Source: Chromobotia macracanthus
Taxonomy: Eukaryota; Chordata; Actinopteri; Cypriniformes; Botiidae
NCBI GenBank assembly: GCA_036877525.1
Contig: JAZGTH010000059.1
Span: forward strand, 6,138,001 to 6,202,000
DNA length: 64,000 nucleotides
Direction: 5' to 3'
In this document: piece after piece, positions 27,301-39,800 of the stretch
How the letters are laid out: every line of letters begins with the position of its first letter
Numbering within the stretch: the first letter of the stretch is position 1
Made by a program: the position numbers and the translations under genes
Notes under the pieces: model-generated
Told to the model about the DNA's origin: nothing
Database searches by the model: none
Seen by the model: the letters and a program-made list of their open reading frames with translations, nothing else

Positions 27301-28733
27301 TAAAAATCAATAAAACGGGTGACGATTTGCTGTAAGTCATAATTTTTGGGCAATCTGACACTTAAGAACATTGTGAAGACTGTGTTTAGGCTTCACAGTG
27401 GCACTGTGGATCTTGTAGTCAAGAGGCAGATTCTCTCTTTCTTTATTCACTCGAACGACTGACTGGAATTTAGATGAACACTCCTGCTCTTCCCTCCTGT
27501 TTTATTTTAGAGAAATATTTTAAAGTCAGATGTGAATTAGTTCCCATGGAAACCATGAAAATGAACAGGACTTTTTTACGCAGAAACCTATAGAGCAGGA
27601 TATTAGATCTCCACCCTAATCCATGCTGCCGAATACGCTGACACTATGATCTTTCTTAATAACAGACAATCATTTTGATAACAGTAATAACATTACATCA
27701 TATAAATTAAATGACTATAGATCTATAGATGAAAATGCCAAAATATAAATATGCTGCTTTCAAAGTCCTGAGATAAGTGAAGATTTTAAAGACAAAACTT
27801 GCCCTTAGTTGTTTCTTCACTACAATTTGCATCACAAAGCTGCTGACTGTGTGGTAAGTTTATTCAACAGTAGAAAAAAAATCTGCTCTATAAATTCAGT
27901 CACATGGCCTTTGTCTTCTAGACAATCTACAGTAAAAAGGCTAAATGCAGTGTTTGCTTTTTTGTCCAAGTGCAGGTTACCATCTCATTTTTTTTCTTCA
28001 CAGCAGGCCATGTAAACGTTCACAGATGTCCATCACAGATGTAAGGAGCTTGCTTTCTTGTTATCCATCTGGAAAACTACAGATAAATATTTTACCTCGC
28101 CAGACTGCTATTTACGCTGGCAGCAGCTGACCGGGTCTATTTTTTCATGGAATGACCATAAAACTTAAGTATAGCTTGCATTAGCTACTCTATTTCAAGC
28201 TGTATTTCATGAGAATTAAAAGGGCTTTGGATTCAACTACTTGCTTAGACTTAAATAAATCCCCACTGTTTAGTATATAATGAGCTAAAAACGGCCAGGC
28301 AAAGCCTTGTTCTGACTGTACACAATTATTTACAATTTACAAACAGGAGTCTTCCGTTCTCCTCTGTACAGAACATAGCACCCTGGGGTAATTCAATGGT
28401 TTAAATGACCCTGCAGAAAAGCCTCCTCATTGGTCCATTCTTAAGCCCATGGAATGTGACAGAGCTGCTGGTCGGTGTGCCTCCCGCGGCCTGACCTCAG
28501 GATAGACAACCTGCACTAACAAGATGCCGCCCTGTCTACTGTTGCCATTAACTGCAGAATTAATCCTTTATTAACTGGGAGTACAGCAGCCACTATTAAG
28601 GCCCTTTGACATGCGGCACCTTTGAACCTCTAGTTACTCTAAATCACAATGTAAGCGACTCTGAGACCTGTTGTACTGAGGCTGGTTCACACTAATCCAA
28701 CAAAACCCAATAACTGTTTGAATTATGTGTATG
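24394..28733. other. intron 1 sequence without genes
   Basis: Ordinary sequence with scattered short ORFs of no recognisable family. The stretch 28440-28620 is complex, holds several CpGs and TTAAT words, and lacks repeat features. Confidence 0.5.
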
Positions 28734-29140
28734 TTAAAGCTGCAATACGTAACTGTTTTGGGTTGAAAATGAACAAAAAACTGTTACTGAGCAAGTACAT
28801 GACAGATCACTGTTCACCTTCTTACCCCTATTCATTTACATTTTATATTTATGCATTTGGGCAGACACTTTTATCCAAAGCGACTTACAGCATATTCAAG
28901 TTGTACAATTTATCAGTACATGCGTTTCCGGGTAACTGAACCCACAACCGCTGCTAACACAATGCTCCACCAACTGAGCTACAGGGACCTGTACAGGAAC
29001 ACCTGACTTCCTGGGAAGTACCAGTTTGGCTTCATTTGACTTCAACATACATAATGAAAAGTATGTAAAGTAACTTGGAATTTTATGCTTTCAAACAGAG
29101 ATGGCAGTAGAAAGGCAAACGCTGCAAATGGCAGCTTTAA
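28734..29140. mobile_element. TTAA-ended MITE interrupted by a SINE
   Basis: The left end is TTAAAGCTGCAATACGTAAC and the right end is CAAATGGCAGCTTTAA, giving terminal inverted repeats of about 10 bp (TTAAAGCTGC). Flanking blocks match the related copy at 24116-24393. In this copy the middle is replaced or expanded by a SINE at 28831-28990, which makes it about 130 bp longer. The nested order shows the SINE arrived after the MITE. Confidence 0.8.
28831..28990 (-). mobile_element. tRNA-derived SINE, near full length
   Basis: On the minus strand it begins with a tRNA-like head containing an A box (TAGCTCAGTTGGTGGAGC) and a B box-like GTGGGTTCAGTTACC, the internal RNA polymerase III promoter. 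A short linker follows, then the LINE-like tail TGTAAGTCGCTTTGG and AAAAGTGTCTGCCC, and the terminal AAATGTAAATGAA. This is the architecture of the widespread cyprinid tRNA-SINE (resembling the family called HAmo; name not verified). It is inserted inside the MITE at 28734-29140. It is not a functional tRNA gene, because no complete cloverleaf with an acceptor stem is present. Confidence 0.85.
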
Positions 29141-29280
29141 GAGAGTCTGAGCCATTCTTAAGAGCAAGAAATATGTCTGGGACAGTCAAAGCAAAAATGG
29201 TGTTGCTTGTAGTGCTGGATTAATGTCTACAAAACTGAATAAGCAATTAATATTGATTACTCAACTGATGGAAGGTGATG

Positions 29281-29435
29281 ATGCGGTGAAGTTATTAAGC
29301 CTCATGGTTGGTTACCTGAAAGATCGCTGGTTTGATCCCTGCACAGAATGAATCCAGAGTGTTTAACCCCAAGTTGCTCCAAGGGAATTATCCTGTAATA
29401 GGTACACGGCAACATTCTATGGGGGTACTGTATGA
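29281..29435 (+). mobile_element. diverged SINE with tRNA-like head
   Basis: The phrase GGTTACCTGAAAGATCGCTGG followed by TTTGATCCC is a decayed head and B box. AACCCCAAGTTGCTCCAAGG and TATCCTGTAATAGGTACAC match the body of the common teleost SINE. The TTTGGATAAAAG tail is not recognisable. It lies 140 bp from the nested MITE/SINE, forming a small insertion cluster. Confidence 0.65.
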
Positions 29436-29944
29436 AAATAAATCAGCTGATCAAAGGCCAATATAGAGATTTATTGTAAGAAAATCCCAAAATTTCCTCA
29501 TCAGAATTAACAGCATATGGAAGCAGCGGGAACCTCCCCAGGACCAATTTTGGGGGATTTAAAACACTTTGCTTCTGCACACATCCCATTTCTACCCATT
29601 TGATTTAGGAGCATGTCATCTAAAGACAGACTCAGGTTTAAATCAGCTGGGTTCAGTGTGGATTTTAGGTGTTTCCTGTGTGCAAGGCTCATATCTGTAG
29701 TGGAGAAAATAGCAGCACAACGCAGTGAGTGTTAGAACAAAGCCAGCTGTCAACACACAGAGGTTTCATGTGAGATGACTCAGTCCCTCAAAACATTTCA
29801 CTGAGGATCGTAAAAACTGTCTCCTCCTGAATTACACACGAAGCCCAGGAGAATACAAACCTCACACCAGGCATTAAGGTCTGGTTTTAACATCAGTCTT
29901 GTGTGATCTGATTCTGATCCCAATTGAACAGCGTTAAATTCAGG

Positions 29945-30120
29945 TGGCACAATATTGATAAAAAATGTGACATAAAAACTTGCTTAATAATGTTATGTTT
30001 AATATAATAATGCTTTTAGTTTGTAAAATAAACTAAAATTATAATTAAATATATTTAAAATGGGGAATTACATAACCAATGTATTTTTTACATTCTTTTG
30101 ATTATATCTTGCAGCCCTAA
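29945..30120 (+). repeat. AT-rich dispersed repeat ending GCAGCCCTAA, copy 1
   Basis: The blocks GTAAAATAAACTAAAATTATA, ATATATTTAAAATG, ATAACCAATGTATTTTTTACATTC and terminal TTGCAGCCCTAA recur in the same order at 52086-52351. A GCAGCCCTA terminus is familiar from AT-rich cyprinid repeats that carry GATAT words. Confidence 0.6.
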
Positions 30121-32340
30121 TAAACAAGGTCCAAAACGTTTTGTCATGATCAAACCACATTTGGAAGAAGCCAGAAATGGCACATTGCATTTGTAGTGTA
30201 AATGTGAATGAATTTTGACACATCCTGAACAACAAAGAATGACCGATCTGTCTCATTTGCCCATTTGTAAATGAATCAACCACTACAGTTGATAACGTGT
30301 AAAACAGCTACTGAAATACCTTGAGTCACCTTGATCAGATGCATCTACAAAATCTACAAGATAAAAAAAACATCGCATTTCTTACATGTAATGTTGTGCA
30401 AAGTTACCATTGTTACCAAGACTTCCCTCACAAATGAGATGAGGTACATCAACTTGTTTTAGGTAAAGTGAAATGTAGATGAGACAAGAACAATGACACT
30501 ACTCTCTGAACTCGACGGCATTAAAACATAAACCCACCACCACTGTGACAAATGTGACTTTTAAAGCCCCAAGCAAAAACATTCCCATGCATATGTCAGC
30601 CTATACATCAGCATATTCAGTGCACAGTTCAGTGAAATGATGGGACGGTTGATGATTTTTTAGACATGCAGACAAAACAGTTTGATTTACTTCCACTTCA
30701 GCAGCGCATGACAGATTATGTGGGTGGCATTTTGTAACAAGCAGCTTTAAGTAAACACACAGAAAATGATATCAGAGTTCGAGGACTTCTGGCAGCCATG
30801 TGTCACCTGCTCTCGCGGCCTGGATAATATGTTATAAGCCATATGGCAAACTGATGGCAATGTTTTGTTCGATAAATAGCCACACTCAAGTCCACACTCA
30901 ACTCATCACCTTAGTGTTAAGACCTCATCTACATTTTAACATTTAAACATTAAAAAAAATTGTTTTATGTAGGGCATTCTTATAATTATTCCAGTGAAAA
31001 GTCCACTAATTTAAAACAATGACAAAAAGATAACATTAATAACAAGAACAAATATTCCATGTTGGGAATAAACTGGAATAAAATACAGAGTGACAGACAG
31101 TGTCCTGTCTGTGACAGTGATACTCAGCATCCCAGAGGGCAGCAGCAGTAAGTGAGAGGTGAAGCTGTTTGTCTTCTCACTATAGTGGTGTGCTGTTTTT
31201 TTCATGCCACAAAATGCTCCTAGCCTGTACTTTATTTATGATGCATGTCAACAGCCATCTTCAGAAACAAAGCAGCTAAATCATCATACGCTTTAATGAG
31301 CATAAAGAAATCCTTGCAGTAATACAAAGTGTGATTAAATAAGGAAAATCTCAACTGATCTCAACGAAACAAAAGGCCATGAAACGCTCTCATACAGCCC
31401 TTCAGAGTGATGGCTTATGGCGCAGGGCAGACTGGTCACTGCTTTATTCCAGCACATATATTCATTTAACAGCCTTCACACACAGCCCACGGGGCTCTGT
31501 AGATCAGCATGGAGATTTGCTATAAACATCTGCAAAATGACTAAATCGATAGTAAAAACACTTAACCCTGCTACTGTGTAATTAAAAGGCCTGTTTTTTA
31601 TCTGGTAATATGTTACAGTAAAATGGCCCAACTTGGCACAAGGTTTGCAGTGGCACAGAAAACGTTTGTCTTAAACAATTAAGAATAGTATTAGAACAGC
31701 AAAAAAACGAATTTCAAAACGTCACCTCAGTTTGACACGCCCAGACAGGAGTAAAGTTTGTGATCATACCTCTGATTCATCCCTCTGAATTTTGCCATGA
31801 TCTACTTTTTAAAGTACGAATTTAGTTCAAATTCATTTATATCCAGAGGCTTAGCAATCACAATACATTACTGTCATCTGTTACAGACCAGCTGATAGAG
31901 ACTTAACAAGACCACACAGGTGGCACACAGCCGAGAGCAGTGTGTGAAATGTTCAGCTAACACTTTCATAATATCTTTTGTAGTGTGATTTTGGGCGACC
32001 TTGCCTTTAAAAACGCTGGCTTCCGTTGTTATGTAACATGGCTACCAAACAACAGCCCCTTCACTGCAACGGCTTTCAGTTTAATTCTTTTCAGGCAATT
32101 GAATCGGAAGTCCACTGAGATGAATACATAATACAGGAGCTCGCTAATGGGATCCGATTAACACTGCGCTGAGGAGCACATCATCTGTCTTGTAGCGGGA
32201 CCCACTCGTTCCCGGCGAGCGCGTCAGGTGGGGGACTCATGCAGCATTAATGCGGCGAGGAGAGACGACTTTACTGCATCACGGGGAAAGAAAAGGAAGT
32301 CATATGGATTGGGAATGATACTGAGTAAATGATAAACAGC
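30121..32340. other. intron 1 sequence without genes
   Basis: Mostly plain AT-rich DNA. A possible SINE tail remnant is at 31530-31555 (CATCTGCAAAATGACTAAAT). The last part (32165-32284) is an isolated CpG-rich patch, listed separately. Confidence 0.5.
32165..32284. promoter_or_regulatory. isolated CpG-rich patch inside intron 1
   Basis: About ten CpGs fall within roughly 100 bp (for example TTCCCGGCGAGCGCGTC and TGCGGCGAGGAGAGACGAC) in an otherwise CpG-poor, AT-rich intron. No repeat signature explains it. It could be an unmethylated enhancer, an alternative promoter or a chance patch; the functional reading is inference. Confidence 0.35.
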
Positions 32341-32661
32341 AATTTAGTTTTTGGGTGGACTAACTGGTCCCTTAAAGAGATAGTAGCCTAAAACTAAAAA
32401 TTCCACCATCATTTACTCAACCTCATGTCATTTCAAACCTGTATGGCTTTTTGCTACTGAGGAAGACAAAAGAAGATATTTTGAAGTATGTTGGTAACCA
32501 AACAACACTAATACCCACTGACTTAACAAAACTACTGAGACATTTCTCAAAATATCTTCCTTTGTGTTCTACAGAAGATTAAAGTAATACAGGTTTGAAA
32601 TGATATGAAGGAGGGTAAATGATAGAAAAATTGTAATTTTTGGGTGCACTATCCCTTTAAG
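32341..32661. mobile_element. TTCACCCAAAA-type MITE, full copy plus an abutting extra terminus
   Basis: The complete element runs 32371-32661. Its left end is CTTAAAGAGATAGTAGCC with AAACTAAAAATT; its right end is AATTTTTGGGTGCACTATCCC followed by TTTAAG. Internal blocks AAAGAAGATATTTTGAAG, TTGGTAACCAAACAAC and, inverted, CAAAATATCTTCCTTTGTGTTC make a long imperfect hairpin, the hallmark of this very common cyprinid MITE. Just left of it, TTTTTGGGTGGACTAAC and CCCTT (32350-32372) form a second right-hand terminus sharing the junction. Confidence 0.85.
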
Positions 32662-35600
32662 ATGTAGTGACTGCACAAACAGCAGTCTAGAATTGTGATT
32701 CTTTCTCATTACGGGTATTTGTTTGTACAGAGTTATCTCGTGTACCAGGTTCAAGACCTCTAAATAGCTGTTAAATGCACAAACAAGGCCACTTATTAGA
32801 CACAAAAGCTGCTTGATTAAAATGCGAGAAACCTTGCATGGGTCGCATTGCTGTGTTCTGTTCACAATTCTAACATGCATGACTCACAATCATGCAGTGT
32901 TGCCTTCAGCAAGCAGGACTGCTGCCAGATTCCCAGGCCTAATTGCTTCATTCATCTGACATTATGAAGCAGCTGTCTTCTGGCAACACAGCAATACATG
33001 CTAACAACACAACTGAAGGCATTTTCCCCTTCTGGTGCTCCACTTGTTATTTCTCTTTGGCCTTTACAAGAAACTTGTGCAAAAGGTGAGGAGCAATCAT
33101 AAACAACGGCAGGCTTTCTGATGTCAGGCATCAGAGCAGCCCTGGAAACAGGGAACGAGAAGGCGGGCAACAGCGCACTGACTTACGTGCAATAGTAAAC
33201 AGGGTTGTGGTCATAGTAAACGTGGTGAGCATAAATAAACACTAAAAAGCTTCCAGTCCTTCTTTTTTGAAGTGGATATAAACCACATGGATTAAAACGC
33301 AAGAAAGACAAGAAGACACGCCTAACCTTTGCTGTTTTTCTTCTGGTTTTTAATTTAACGTTGAGTGAAAAGCGAATCAAATCAAAGGGATACAAACATC
33401 CTACTAAAGAAAAGATCAGAGACTGGTTCATTAATCCGTTGTGCACACAACTATTACTGCAACACATCTACAACGCATTCCTGGCGTTAAGCCAACAAAA
33501 TGAAAACAATAGCACAACAGTTTTGCTTTTGTCACAGGTGGCATTTCACACAAACAACAGAACAAATTTAGTGTGGCAAACTGCACAAAAACCTGCACTG
33601 ACTGGCAAAAATGTATTTCTAAAAGACACATCAGTTTTTAACAAAATCATGCTAAATATTTATGGTACATTTTCTCCTTCAGCCTTTGGCAGGTGTGGCG
33701 AGAAGGCCATTTTGGACTGCCGCCGTGGACTACTAGAGTGCATAAACTGGGCCTTGTTTTAATTCAAAGCATAAGAGCATTTGGCTTAGGCTAAGGGTCG
33801 GAGATTAATTCCAAAATTCATATGTTGTGAGCAGAAATAGCACAGTAGTGGAGGCTTAACTCTTTCTGGCAGGAGTGATGACGGCCAACACCAAGCCGAG
33901 CAGCTGTATGAACTACAGACTATAGCACAGTATGCTCGTCTCTGAAGAGCAATAAAGGGCTATATACTCCAGCCATTTTAAGACATGATGATTTCAAGTC
34001 ACAATTCAATTTTGCTCATTTATTTTAGGATGATTTTTTTCAGCAAATTAATCTAATTAAACTTCTCGGTACAGATTCCCTGCTAACTTAACTCCTTTAC
34101 ACCAGTAGGTTGCTATAAGGTTGATATATATTTTTACTATAAACCATTTTGTAAAAGTCAGAATTATTTTCTGTGCTACTTTAAAGCATGCCACAGATGT
34201 TCTCCACAGAGCTTAACTTGTATTGAACCTTGAACGTCCTTTAAGAGGTTTTATTACGTGAAAGTGAGTCTGATATTCTTTTTAAGACCCACAACCAGAA
34301 ACATGCAAGCAAACAGGCAACTTTTAGCTGGACAATTAACAAAACAGAAACCACACAAAACTAAAACAATTTTAACACTTCTTCCTATTGCTGTGGATAA
34401 AATCAAGAAATCTTACACAGTTACAAAGCTTATAAAGATCACTGTGCTAACATTTAATGTAGGGTAATATGACTTGTAGATGAATAAGGTGCATATAATT
34501 ACAGCCACCAATTTGAAACCCATTTGTCATTTAATCATCATATCCTGTCCTCTGGCACAGTCAAATTAATACAGAACAGGTCTGGGTGTGTGTTGGCTGA
34601 TCGGTATATAAGTTATCTCACCGCCCAGCAGTCTATAAACCTTAATGAGGGTGAAGGAACAAATGCCCTTTAAAGATACCAAAGAACTAATTTAAACAGT
34701 TCCACGGTAGAATGGAGCCAGACGTGAACCTGAAGTTTACAGTAGATGAAAAGACAGAATATGATTAATTTGAACCTCCACCTGCTGGGAACTGAGAACA
34801 GAACGTGGAGGTTATAACGTTTAAACTCAAAAACAGCTCACCAAAGGGCAATGTTTCTTTCTCAAATGTATTGTTATTTGCTATTATTGTCGTAAACGTT
34901 GTGACATTAACCACCATTAAATACATTTTTTACAAGATTCTACAAACACCACAGCACTGACAATAGTAGCATAAACCAGTACCAAAAACATTTTTTTCCC
35001 CGTCCATGCGGCCTAGTTCTGCAATACTGATAAATCACGCTCAATAAGGCCAGCCATGTGTAGAAAGTAAATATTGGTAATTCTATGTTGACATTAAGCT
35101 TGATGTTACAGTAGCTTAAATAGCATTTAACAGCACAGATCAGACTTCTTAATATGTTCCTACAACCAAGCAAACATGATGGAGAGAGGAGAACTAATAA
35201 AAGCAGAAATAAATGGGGTTGATGGGGAGCCCTGGCAACATGCCACAGAATATCACAGAGCTCTACAAATGTAAAGCGAAGTGTGTCTCATAAATATAGA
35301 GTACTAAATGCACATTAATACATCGTTAATGGGAGGTTTAATGAGCTCTGTGCTTTAGAAGACCAAATGCACCAAATAAGGAAAAAAAGCAATAAGTTAT
35401 TAGCTCGATTTCATTATTAAATCTAATGAAGTGGAGAAGCAATCAGAGTTGGGTTTGCTTGAGTGAGCCGTAATCTTTTGATGTAGAGTCTGTCATATCT
35501 GTGCGTCACATGAACATGCCTGCACCCAAACATCACTACGCCACTGCATCCAGCCAGAAAGAAAAAACCCCAGCTAAGCCCATTGGTTCTGCTATCGTCA

Positions 35601-36678
35601 TGTTAGGCCAGTTACATAACACACTTGTGAGTCACATGCGATGGCCGTGCCAGTTGCAAGGTTTAAAACTGACTTATTGGTATGCATACGATTGATACAG
35701 ACATAATGTGTCACAGTAAGAGTGTGTTTTAATTAGGTTTATTTGTTTACACAAACAAATTAAGAGTACGCATCCATCTCTTCTAATGTGTGTAAATGTT
35801 TCTTGACCTTGTCGTTATTTCAGAACTGTAATGGGTGCCAGCTACCGTTTCTGAATATAGTGATATTATACCTCATTAACAAATGCTTTAGCTTTATAAA
35901 TATGTGATGCTTTTTCCACTTTGTAGTACAATGCAGTTGTACTGTTTATGAAGCTTGAACCTAACATAACCTAAAATCAGTTCAAAACCGCTTATTTCTA
36001 TGTACACAATGGGAATACAAATACAGCTCCAATCTACCTGAAAGAACAAAATGTTTAAAACTGTCATTAAAGTAACATTTCAATAACATGTTAAATCGTT
36101 ATTAACAATAATATCATATAATTTCATATCATAACTATTTTTATAGCTGTCACAACTGGCTGTTTTAATTGGCTCTGTTACTGCAGCCATTATAGTGCAT
36201 TGCTATGTCTACCGTTTATTTTTTCTCTGAGTGGTCCATTTCCTCCTCCTCGGTGGTCTGTCTCCTCCTCCCTGACCTAACCCTGGCTCTCTTGTTTCCA
36301 GCACATGATGAAGAAATAAGCTCCACCCCTGAGGTCAACATCTAGGAGTCACAACACACAAAGTGTATAGCTGAATAAGAACAGAAGCTTCAGTGCTCAG
36401 TTAATTAATTCCAGATCTGTTAATTAATGAGAAGAGAAAGTGCTGACAGGATAAGAGTGTGCGGTCCAACTAGAGTGAGCTCATTCCCGGATGGGCGGTC
36501 CTGGTGGATGAGAACCTGCTGCTGTGCTAAAGGAAGTTATCCTATTAGCCTCACAAGCAAAATGCTCCTCTGACGAAAGAGGAAATGGCGAAACTTCACT
36601 CACTGATTCACTCCGAACTCCTCCTTGGATGTCTAAACAGTTATTATTTGTACCGCTAATAGCCCCGTTTCCCGACCT
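32662..36678. other. intron 1 sequence without genes
   Basis: The longest open frame (33361-33762, 133 codons) has no start context, domain or codon signature of a real gene. No repeats are obvious apart from scattered A/T runs. Confidence 0.5.
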
Positions 36679-36872
36679 TCTTAAAAAAGGTGCTTCACAA
36701 AGTCATAGAAGAACCATTTTTGGCTGTGTGGTTCTATGCAGAACCTTTAATATCCACAGAACCTATTTCACGAAAGGTTCTTTGAATTAGGAAAATGGTT
36801 CATTTACGATCTTTTTTCTAAATGGTTCCCTGGGGAACCAAAAATGGCTGTGAAGAACCTTTATGTTTAAGA
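36679..36872. mobile_element. palindromic MITE of the GAACCATTTTTGG family
   Basis: Terminal inverted repeats TCTTAAAAAAGGTGCTTCA and (read inverted) TCTTAAACATAAAGGTTCTTCA bound a 194-bp foldback. Internal GAACCATTTTTGGCTGTG, GCAGAACCTTTAAT, GAAAGGTTCTTTGAATTAGG and GGGGAACCAAAAATGGCTG are arranged as an imperfect palindrome. It is a familiar, highly copied cyprinid element and is non-coding. Confidence 0.8.
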
Positions 36873-39800
36873 GGTCACACTCTTCAGGTGGCAAATCATC
36901 CACCATCTAACCTTATTTATGGCAGTAGTTTAATTTTTTGTATTTTCTCATTTATCAACACTACAACATTACAATACCGCACTGTTTATTTTGAGGGCTA
37001 GATTAAGAGTTGTACAGGAGAACAGGAAAGAAACTGGAGGGGAAAAAACGATCCAAAAATTAAATCTCACAACAGGCCAAATGCATTACACAGTTTTTTT
37101 CCTGCCCTGCCGATGTCGTAATTGTCACAGACGCTAATGAGAGCGTGCAGGGAGAGGGATGGGAAACATGATGAAGAGGAGGGGTGTGAGGTCTGCCCGA
37201 GGAGAGAGATCACATTACATTCACATTACACCACAGCCACTTTGATTTCAAAGAGCTGCGTGCAATAGCGCGTCAGCCAGGGCCTTGAGGTGTGCAAAAT
37301 AATGAATGTGATAGACAAACGTATAAAGAATCGCCAACTTACAAAGCACACTGGTTGCGTGTATTGTTACTACTAAAATATATCATCTGATGAACACACA
37401 ATCCTCTGTAATCTTTTACAGGTGAAGGTTATGGGAAATTAAGATGATAATAGTGGGTTGCTGTGATTCAACTTCCCTATCTGACAGAAAATCAGAGGAA
37501 ACCTTATACTTAATCAATTACAAACTGTAACGATGCACATGAACGTCCAATCAAAGTAACACAAACAAAATCACAACTGACAAATGCACAAGGCAGACAA
37601 AATACCTGTGTATCTCAAATGGATCTCAAGAGAGATGGGCATGTGAAATATAACTGGATTCCTGCAATGTAATGGAGGTGATGATAAAGCGAGCTGTTTT
37701 ACAGAGGCCTATCCCTCTTCACTCTCTAGCTGAACAGCTCTGATAGCATTAGACCTACTATTTTTATGCTGCTGTTGGCTTTCTTTATAAAGATGTTGTA
37801 TTAAAGTTAACACAGTAAAGCCTGATCTGACGCAACATGCTTTCAGTGTAGACAGCGTTGTTAATATGTGAACAAACGCGCATGAGAAATATCGTCATTA
37901 CCAAATGATTAAAATTGCTCATAACACCTGTAATTCCACAGCGAAATACAGTTTTCAGGGTCTGAATTATCAACCACATGGAGTAAAAACACATAAGCCA
38001 GTATTTATGAAGCACGGTTGAGAGATTGCATGACTGGGTAATAGAATACAAGAGTAAAAGCCATTAATTATTATTAGCAGTAAAAATGAATAATTAATTT
38101 TAATTAATACCTGTAATACCTGAGGGATTAGTCTAAAAGAAATGGAAGATTACTGGTAAAAATTAAAATCTGCTCTTGATTTCTGTTGTACTTCATATCT
38201 AGCTCATATACTGCAGCAAAGAAAGACGTTCTCTCGAATGGACAAAAGAACATAAATATCCTACACAGATTCTCGGCAAGGTGCACAATATTAAGCATAC
38301 AAACAAACAAACAAGCAAACAATTACGCCATGTAAGTACAGCATGCATGTAACATAATCGGCCGCCCACTTCCAGCCCTCTCAGTGAAGTCACACAGTGA
38401 GTCATGCCTTATGCCATATGCCTCCATTCTGAATCACCCAAGGACAGGGTCGGGTTTTGAAATGGCCACAAGAGCACTGTTCTTCCATTCGGTAGTAAAA
38501 TGTAACTGCAAAGAAAGATATTTAGTGTTTGGAGCCCTAAAATGTCAGAGTGACACCGAGACACTAAATGCACTTAAGGTGTAGAAAATTCATTTCATGA
38601 AGCGGGGAGGAAAAAAGCTTGAAATCGTCTTTGGGTGTCACGCAACAGGGAGCTGACTTCAAAGGTAAAAAGCTTGGAACGTGATTATACAGGTGAAGAA
38701 GTTTACTGGCATCAAGACAAGACCAAGAAGGAAAAGGAAACTACTAAGAAGAAAGTATACCAGTAAGAAAAAAATTTTAAATAGAAAATGTATTTACTAG
38801 AATAAAACACCACATGAATATCATGTACAGAAACAATTGCTATTTTTTTCCTTATGAGTAGGCTAATTATCTCTTATTGTGATATTGTGTTTTACTGTGC
38901 ACTAATTTACAAAAAAAACATCCATGTAAATTAATGTGTTTTATTTATAAGTTTGTGAACAAAGGCACTGAACAACTAAATGTAGTGTTCATGATTATCA
39001 TGCTTAGGCGCTTATGTTTAGCAGCCCTCAAAACTCATCTCTCCACCTGAAAGAAAATGAACTTATTATAAGTGTGACATTTCATTAAATGTATGCGACT
39101 TTTCCCCCACTGCAAAACCGGGATTCTGCAGGAAACACTGATATGCACAATATTCAAATGATTCACCAAAGCAATAACAAAGTAAAGGGTCTGATACACC
39201 AAGACTGTCAAGTTGGGAGAAGGGCATCTATAACAAGAATAAACAAAATCACACTTCTTCTACCTGCCTGGCAAATGAAAGTATGTATGTTTATACAGGA
39301 TCACAGAGATGGAAAATGCATTTCAAACAGAGTTACGTTGATCACTGTTTAAAAGAAACATGTATGAAATAATGAATTGTAACAGCCCGTATCTGCAGCA
39401 TCAGGGTCGTTATTCATTACATTTCCTTGTATACAATCAACAGTCTAGATGTTGAATAGTGAAAGATATATGAAATGCAGACAATCAATGGAAACTCAAT
39501 ACTAAACTCTTTAGACAGGCTTCTAGAACAAAGATCCTCTGCTTGTCATTTTGAGCATCTACAAAACACTTCCCAAAAGTCAAAAGTCTATTAACCCCTC
39601 CGACTGTGATAAGTAGCTCAATGGAATACAAATGTACACATTTCCTTTCGACCAAGTTTTTCTGCCAAGTGAGAAACACAAAACACAACGTGGGTAGAAT
39701 CTAGAAAGGTGGGTAAAAATGACTTTGCCCAGTTACAATCAACCTCTCAAAAATAGCTCACATATGTAAACAGAGCATTGATGGAATCACATAGTCAACA

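Noticed and set aside
28831..28990. A tRNA gene
   Set aside because: A and B boxes are present, but the body and tail are those of a SINE, and no closed cloverleaf with acceptor stem is visible.
33361..33762. 133-codon plus-strand ORF
   Set aside because: Anonymous composition, no domain, and a competing minus-strand ORF over the same bases.
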